DNA of 64,000 nt, taken from Candidatus Woesearchaeota archaeon (GTDB lineage: Archaea; Nanobdellota; Nanobdellia; Woesearchaeales; JABMPP01). Under the pieces are notes generated by a model. It searched no databases, was not told where the DNA came from, and saw only the letters and a list, made by a program, of their open reading frames with translations. Of the stretch, positions 59,481 to 64,000 are shown piece after piece. Numbering within the stretch: the stretch's first letter is position 1; the number at the start of each line of letters is the position of its first letter. A program made the position numbers and the translations under genes. The DNA lies in contig JAGVYD010000017.1 in the NCBI GenBank assembly GCA_018303405.1, positions 1 through 64,000 on the forward strand. The letters run 5' to 3'.

Positions 59481-60851
59481 ATGCCTAAAACTATTTTCCT
59501 TCTTATGATATCCATATTTGCTGTAGTCCCTTATATCTTGGCTTTTGACTGCGCCACTGTCAGCTTTCAAAATCAACCACAATGTCTTCAAATACAATCT
59601 ACAGTCTTGAATGAAACCGTCAAAAACTCCATTCTCTCAAATCTTGATTATTTGAGCAAGTACAACCCAGATCACGTCTATGTATACAATCACAATATTG
59701 GTATTTTGGTTAGTAATACACCCAATAATATCACTAAACTAGAAAGCTTATTCATCAAGAACGCTTGGCTAAGCAACCTGACTGTAATGCCATCTGTTCT
59801 ATATAGAGAAACTCTTTATGTCCCGGACAATACACAGCTGTTAAACGGATATGGCTATGATATTGAAATTCCAGGCAATTATCTAAGTCCAGGCTATCCA
59901 AAAGTAAGCGATGGAGATTGCAGACGTGATTTCTCTCTTGAACAAAATACATCGCAAAATGCAGTCAGTGTAAATGGCATCTTACAAAACTATGGCAAAC
60001 TTGTCAACCTAACAATCCTGTCAAACTCAACTATAAAATCAGATTTTTCCATTTATGTTGCAATGGGCATTGACCACTATTCTTGGCAACAGACAGAATG
60101 TCTGGAATGGGATGGCGATAATTGCGTAAAATACCTCTATGAATGCCTTTTCAATTACCATGAAACTCAGACAGATAGCCTTGAAATATCAGACTCCATA
60201 AATGTAAGTCATTATACCAATAACCTTAATGCAGGGCTTGAACAAATTGACCAATATTCCAATACAAGCAAATTCAGCCTTAATCTAAGCAATTCTTTTG
60301 AAGCTGTTTTCCCAAACTCAGAATTCAAGTTTTACAAATACATTTACAGCATTGTTCACAGCAAAGAGCCTTATTATTTTTACACGCTTAAGGCTAAGGA
60401 TTATAACCAATCAAGTTACCAAAATGCGTTTTTATCAGACGGCTACTTATACATTCAAGATGGCCAAGATGCAAGCATCCATACTTTTGACTTCTTTTCT
60501 GAGATAAATACGACTTTATCCGGAAATTTCAGCAAGATTAATCTTCGCATTGAGACTGACAAGCTGAAATATGATGCAAATGAAACAGTTCTTGTAAGGA
60601 TTTTTCCTTCAGATATTCCTGTAAGTGTTAAATATGGCAACTATACAATAATCGGCAAAAACAATGTCAGCTTTCAGGCTTTGCCATACCAAAACAGAAT
60701 AACAGCTCAGTATGGCTTATTTTCCACAGAAACATATGTTCATGTCAATGACGAAGACAGACTAAACATTCTCCTCAATCTTTCAGCATTAGGTCTGCTA
60801 AATTATCTTTTTTACGGATTTTTATCAAAATCCTGGCCAGGTGCATTATAA
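59481..60851 (+). CDS. Secreted, glycosylation-rich, membrane-anchored protein in T4SS-like locus
   Basis: The 456-residue protein has a signal peptide (IFLLMISIFAVVPYILA), a long external domain rich in N-x-S/T sequons and beta-forming residues, cysteine pairs (DCATVSFQNQPQC, ECLEWDGDNC) and a C-terminal hydrophobic segment (LLNLSALGLLNYLFYGFL). Its codon use is more AT-rich than the left part of the window. It overlaps the VirB6-like gene by one base (TAATG). It may act at the cell surface in contact or DNA transfer. Confidence 0.65.
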   Translation: MPKTIFLLMISIFAVVPYILAFDCATVSFQNQPQCLQIQSTVLNETVKNSILSNLDYLSKYNPDHVYVYNHNIGILVSNTPNNITKLESLFIKNAWLSNLTVMPSVLYRETLYVPDNTQLLNGYGYDIEIPGNYLSPGYPKVSDGDCRRDFSLEQNTSQNAVSVNGILQNYGKLVNLTILSNSTIKSDFSIYVAMGIDHYSWQQTECLEWDGDNCVKYLYECLFNYHETQTDSLEISDSINVSHYTNNLNAGLEQIDQYSNTSKFSLNLSNSFEAVFPNSEFKFYKYIYSIVHSKEPYYFYTLKAKDYNQSSYQNAFLSDGYLYIQDGQDASIHTFDFFSEINTTLSGNFSKINLRIETDKLKYDANETVLVRIFPSDIPVSVKYGNYTIIGKNNVSFQALPYQNRITAQYGLFSTETYVHVNDEDRLNILLNLSALGLLNYLFYGFLSKSWPGAL

Positions 60852-61654
60852 TGGCTGATGACTGTGGCCTGCTTAATCTAGCCACATGCCTGCCTCAAAA
60901 GCTATTTGATTTCTTTTTAGGCATTTTTAATGCCCCTTTGCAGCCTCTCCTAAGCTTTACAAAGACGCTATTAACCAGTCCTATTGACCTTGGCCTGTTT
61001 GCGTCATTGTGGGGGATAATGATTTACATCATTTCCCTGTTTTATGGCCTGTTATTGCTGTATTCCGGCTTTAATTTCATGATTTCCGGCTATGATGTTG
61101 TAAAAAGGGAGAAAGCGAAGGAATGGCTCAGGAACATTTTCATAATGATTGTATTGGTGCAAGCATCATATTTCATTTATGGCTTGATTTTGGACATTAA
61201 CAGTTTATTGACAATAGGGATTATTAATTTGATTGACAATGACTTTTTTCTTCTTTCTGCTGACAATATTGTGAATATTGGCTTGCAGTTCCTTTTTGCA
61301 ATATTCTATGTGCTGGCCTTACTTATGGCTGTCATAATCCTTATGATAAGGTATGTGGTTGTTGCTGTTGGAGTGGTATTTGTACCTTTGGCCATTTTCC
61401 TATATTTTATCCCACCTTTGAAAGAATATGGCAAGCTGATAATGAATTATTTGGGGGTTTGTATATTTTTGACCTTTTTTGACGCTGTGATATTGCTAGC
61501 CTGCTCCAAGCTGATTGATGTCGGAATATTTGACAATTTCAAGATATTGGTTATGATAACTGCTTTTTCTATTGTGAATTTGTTGATGGGATATTTGATG
61601 GTGTTTACACTGGTGAATACGGGATTGAAATCCTCGGGGAAAATACTAGGGTGA
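60851..61654 (+). CDS. TrbL/VirB6-like polytopic membrane protein
   Basis: The 267-residue protein has about six transmembrane helices. The block GLLLLYSGFNFMISGYDVVKREKAKEWLRNIFIMIV resembles TrbL/VirB6-type inner-membrane channel components of type IV secretion. The KREKAKEW loop parallels the KKREQSKSM loop of the VirB2-like protein. No VirB4/VirD4 ATPase is in the window. Start overlaps the upstream stop. Confidence 0.65.
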   Translation: MADDCGLLNLATCLPQKLFDFFLGIFNAPLQPLLSFTKTLLTSPIDLGLFASLWGIMIYIISLFYGLLLLYSGFNFMISGYDVVKREKAKEWLRNIFIMIVLVQASYFIYGLILDINSLLTIGIINLIDNDFFLLSADNIVNIGLQFLFAIFYVLALLMAVIILMIRYVVVAVGVVFVPLAIFLYFIPPLKEYGKLIMNYLGVCIFLTFFDAVILLACSKLIDVGIFDNFKILVMITAFSIVNLLMGYLMVFTLVNTGLKSSGKILG

Positions 61655-61670
61655 TAAAGGAAGGAGTAAA

Positions 61671-61712
61671 GTGGCTAGGGTAAGCAATAATAAATTTGTC
61701 CATTTAAAATGA
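61671..61712 (+). pseudogene. Short ORF with strong RBS after the VirB6-like gene
   Basis: GGAAGGAG lies just before GTG 61671, and the frame ends after 13 codons (MARVSNNKFVHLK). Good translation signals with an early stop suggest the beginning of a gene that was cut by the arrangement downstream. Confidence 0.3.
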
Positions 61713-61718
61713 TTCATA

Positions 61719-62009
61719 TTATATTTGTCCAAGGAGCTTGATTAAAATTTCATCGCTCTGAATATTTAACTTTTCAAGTTTTTGTATCTTCACCAACCTC
61801 TTATTCATCTTCTCTTCAGGTGTAAGAAAAAGTGTTGGCTCAAGAGCGCCTATTTTCTTCTTGAAATTATTTAGCACCAATTCTTTGTCTTTTTTTTCCA
61901 ACTTTGCAAACTCTTTTTTTGCTTCTAGTTGTTCTTTTAATTTTTGGAAAAGCAACGCTTTTCTTTTTCCAATTTCTACGAGGATTTCATTGTTTATTTC
62001 CTGTTTCAT
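61719..62009 (-). CDS. Small coiled-coil protein, third gene of the opposite operon
   Basis: The 96-residue protein is Lys/Glu-rich and helical (KRKALLFQKLKEQLEAKKEFAKLEKKDKELV in parts), then ILIKLLGQI. Its start overlaps the stop of the neighbouring gene (ATGA). No known domain. Confidence 0.55.
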   Translation of the reverse strand: MKQEINNEILVEIGKRKALLFQKLKEQLEAKKEFAKLEKKDKELVLNNFKKKIGALEPTLFLTPEEKMNKRLVKIQKLEKLNIQSDEILIKLLGQI

Positions 62010-62542
62010 GCTTCTGCACCTTTATCTATTGTGTATGATGCCAGTTCATTTAAGCTTTCCTGACTAGCATATTTAATGGTATTTCGAACCATTTCAGATG
62101 CCAAATCTCTTGCCTCGGGTGATACCGTTTTAACTGTATCAGAAGCTGCTTTATCTGTTTCTGAATCAACAATGTTTCCCACAACATGCTTGATACCTTC
62201 CTTAGATGCCGCCTTTACGCCTGCTTCAACTTTATTGATTTTTTCTTTTTTAACAGCTTTTTGCACTTCCTTAATAGATTTCCCCATTTTATAGAGTTTG
62301 TATGCAGCTATAACCCCTGGAGCTGCGGCAGGAAATGCCGCACATAGGGCACCGACAATAGCTCCTTCAATGATACCTCTCCCCACGCGTGCTATTATTT
62401 CAGAAACCTTGTTTTTTGGTTTGCTGTCTTTTTGGCCCTGGCTCGAACCAGACAATGTACTCTGGCTATACATCGGTTTGTTACGTCTTTTGAATGCCTG
62501 AAATTCCCTGCTTCCACCACCACTTGCATGGTTTATGCCCAT
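62006..62542 (-). CDS. Ala/Gly-rich helical protein, second gene of the opposite operon
   Basis: The 178-residue protein has a polar N-terminus (NHASGGGSREFQAFKRRNKP), a Gly/Ala-rich hydrophobic stretch (GRGIIEGAIVGALCAAFPAA) that could insert in a membrane as a glycine-zipper, and a charged helical C-terminus. Four bases separate it from the upstream gene. Unknown function. Confidence 0.5.
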   Translation of the reverse strand: MGINHASGGGSREFQAFKRRNKPMYSQSTLSGSSQGQKDSKPKNKVSEIIARVGRGIIEGAIVGALCAAFPAAAPGVIAAYKLYKMGKSIKEVQKAVKKEKINKVEAGVKAASKEGIKHVVGNIVDSETDKAASDTVKTVSPEARDLASEMVRNTIKYASQESLNELASYTIDKGAEA

Positions 62543-62546
62543 TTTC

Positions 62547-63449
62547 TTATCCTCTAACGAAATTTTTCAAAGTGAAATTGGTTTTAGGTTGCCCATTTTG
62601 AAACTGTAGTAACGTGGTTTGATCCATGCTGCCCGATGCAGCCTCTTTTATGAAATCATAATTATGCTTTATCGCGTCTATGATAGTCATCTCCTTTTTG
62701 TTGTAGGCAATTTTGTGGTAACCGCTGCCGATATCATTTTTGACAAGTATTCTTCCGTATGTGTAGCCCAAGACATAAGGAGTCATGCCAGCAAAATAAT
62801 CCGCGTGTCGAAACCTTGCAAAAAGTCTTGGTGAGCTAAATCCTACAAGTGTTAATTCATTGCAATGTTTTTTCATCATTCCAGTTATAGCTTGCAATTC
62901 CTTCAACTCATCAGCCGAGCCAGAAACATAATTGCCGCAATGGAAAGCAAAATTTTTGTGACCACAAAGAGACGCAAAGCGAGAGCATAATCGGAAACTT
63001 TCCATGTCGTATCCCTTAATTAGTGGAGTGATGGTGATGTTTGCCGGCAGACCGACTAAACTCAACATTGTTTCCAAATGTGCTTGTAGTTTGTTATTTG
63101 TGAAAGTATGATTATACTCTCTATCTAAATCTTTGTATGTATATGTGTCTAGGCCTATGAAATCCCTGACGCCTGTTAATTTTACAAGGCGGAGAACCAT
63201 GTCCCTTGCATTGTTGTGATAAATTTTATCACATTCATCATCCTCCATAATCAGATGCAATTTAATCTTCCCGGAATATCCAAGCATTTTGTGAAGGCTA
63301 TAACCACATTTTTGCAGTTTTCCCCTGGTTTTAGGGGATGAAAGAATATCATATGCCGGTACAATAATAGAATGAGGATTCAACTTTGCTAGTAACTCAT
63401 TCACAAAAGGACAATTCAAGCGAATAATAAGGGTGTATTTTTCTATCAT
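62547..63449 (-). CDS. Unknown protein, possibly TIM-barrel; first gene of the opposite operon
   Basis: The 300-residue protein shows repeated beta-alpha units (TIKLHLIMEDDECDK-like, FIGLDTYTYKD, ITPLIKGYDMESFRLCSRF, NFAFHCGNYVSGSADEL, LTLVGFSSPRLFARF) that suggest a TIM-barrel. It loosely recalls tRNA-guanine transglycosylase-type DpdA proteins of mobile elements, but no catalytic motif was confirmed. A TATA-like TATTTAAATG (63471-63480) precedes it by about 25 bases. Confidence 0.4.
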   Translation of the reverse strand: MIEKYTLIIRLNCPFVNELLAKLNPHSIIVPAYDILSSPKTRGKLQKCGYSLHKMLGYSGKIKLHLIMEDDECDKIYHNNARDMVLRLVKLTGVRDFIGLDTYTYKDLDREYNHTFTNNKLQAHLETMLSLVGLPANITITPLIKGYDMESFRLCSRFASLCGHKNFAFHCGNYVSGSADELKELQAITGMMKKHCNELTLVGFSSPRLFARFRHADYFAGMTPYVLGYTYGRILVKNDIGSGYHKIAYNKKEMTIIDAIKHNYDFIKEAASGSMDQTTLLQFQNGQPKTNFTLKNFVRG

Positions 63450-63542
63450 GCGCCGTTTGAGGATTAGCTTCTATTTAAATGTTATGCTTTTTGATGGGCT
63501 TTCACATCAATGCCTTATACCAAAATTTAATATTTACACAAA

Positions 63543-63553
63543 ATTTATATATA
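63543..63553 (+). promoter_or_regulatory. TATA box of the terminal wHTH gene
   Basis: ATTTATATATA lies about 50-60 bases before ATG 63603; GAGGTGGT at 63591-63598 is the ribosome-binding site. Confidence 0.45.
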
Positions 63554-63602
63554 CTAAAGCTGTGAGAAATGACAGGTACAAGGGTTACAGAGGTGGTATT
63601 GA

Positions 63603-64000
63603 ATGGTTGAGGAAAGTCCGATACAAAAACTTGAAAAAGCATTAATTGGTAGCGCAAATGGAATGACTATACAACAGATTATCGACATAAGTGGTTTGGC
63701 TAGAGGTACCGTAAAAACCTATCTTGAAGAATTGAAAAGAATGGGAAGAGTGCATGAACAGGAGTATGGTTCGAACACTAAAGTATTTTTTCTGAATGGT
63801 AAGGGAGAATTTCAGCAAAATGTGCAAATGCATAGCGGAGTCTTGTTTATTGATGTTTTGACAGATCCATGGAAGCAACCATTTATCAGAGTAAAATATA
63901 GAAATAAACAAAAAGATGTCGGGGCAATTTTCCTGAATGCAGAAGATTCTGTTGATAAATTGATAAATGCCCTACAAAAAGCAAAGCCACAACTAAAGAG
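63603..64000 (+). CDS. Winged-helix regulator, cut by the window edge
   Basis: At least 132 residues are visible, opening VEESPIQKLEKALIGSANGMT and a winged helix (QQIIDISGLARGTVKTYLEEL, then RMGRVHEQEYGSNTKVFFLNG). The rest is acidic-basic mixed. The reading frame is open to the end of the window. It lies just after the opposite-strand operon and may regulate the element. Confidence 0.7.
   Translation, partial: MVEESPIQKLEKALIGSANGMTIQQIIDISGLARGTVKTYLEELKRMGRVHEQEYGSNTKVFFLNGKGEFQQNVQMHSGVLFIDVLTDPWKQPFIRVKYRNKQKDVGAIFLNAEDSVDKLINALQKAKPQLK

Noticed and set aside
1-64000. CRISPR arrays
   Set aside because: No series of short repeats with regular unique spacers was seen; the repeats found are single pairs or dispersed palindromes.

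Overview
The window comes from an archaeon, most likely a DPANN lineage of the Woesearchaeota/Pacearchaeota type. The information-processing genes are archaeal: aIF5B, aEF1B, TFS, Trm1, Elp3, an NMD3 homologue, an ATP-dependent DNA ligase, archaeal FtsZ and an SEC11-type signal peptidase. Many genes have a TATA box about 25-35 bases before the start codon, as in leaderless archaeal transcripts. Both tRNA genes carry introns at the anticodon. The lineage call is inference, because no rRNA gene is present.

Layout. 1-2.3 kb: the end of a transposase, a cysteine-synthase-like protein that lacks the PLP lysine, and a frameshifted TrmB regulator. 2.3-7.3 kb: a wHTH gene, a lipoprotein and a tight ribK-ribC-ribH-ribA-ribD operon; the FAD synthase ribL lies apart at 44.7 kb. 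7.2-14.7 kb: a fused AccA-AccD carboxyltransferase, a ZIP transporter, an MNT/HEPN multidomain protein, phosphofructokinase and a tandem pair of paralogues. 14.9-20.7 kb: envelope proteins, tRNA-Leu(UAA), tRNA-Thr(GGU), an SDR and two copies of a palindromic repeat family. 20.7-33.2 kb: nitroreductase, DUF371, Elp3, a two-component pair, an RSH-like HD protein with a possible synthetase-like partner, aIF5B, Trm1, a Zn-ribbon protein and aEF1B. 33.3-40.5 kb: two large coiled-coil proteins, a 500-base gap, a membrane-bound wHTH protein and a DUF460 protein. 40.6-48.8 kb: NMD3, signal peptidase, TFS, a DEDD nuclease, RibL, prepilin peptidase, an EamA transporter and a broken RHH/PIN locus. 48.9-58.1 kb: FtsZ, nitroreductase, DNA ligase with a highly structured 3' region, and several DPANN-type unknowns.

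58.2-64 kb is AT-rich and looks like an integrated element. It holds a small Zn-ribbon protein, a TrbC/VirB2-like pilin, a secreted glycosylation-rich protein, a TrbL/VirB6-like membrane protein, a possible ADP-ribosyltransferase-like gene, a three-gene opposite-strand operon of unknowns and a wHTH regulator cut by the window edge. Two of these genes share a promoter module with identical spacing.

The most novel signal is a dispersed element of about 140-160 bases (16.98-17.14 kb, 19.82-20.00 kb, and a decayed inverted copy at 42.74-42.83 kb). It has three nested stems whose sequences differ between copies while pairing is kept, conserved unpaired segments, and flanking direct repeats that look like target-site duplications. 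A different structured segment with G-U-tolerant stems lies just after the DNA ligase gene (53.00-53.20 kb). Two other hairpin inserts flanked by long direct repeats lie at 2.68-2.83 kb and inside a duplicated tRNA-Thr 5' end.
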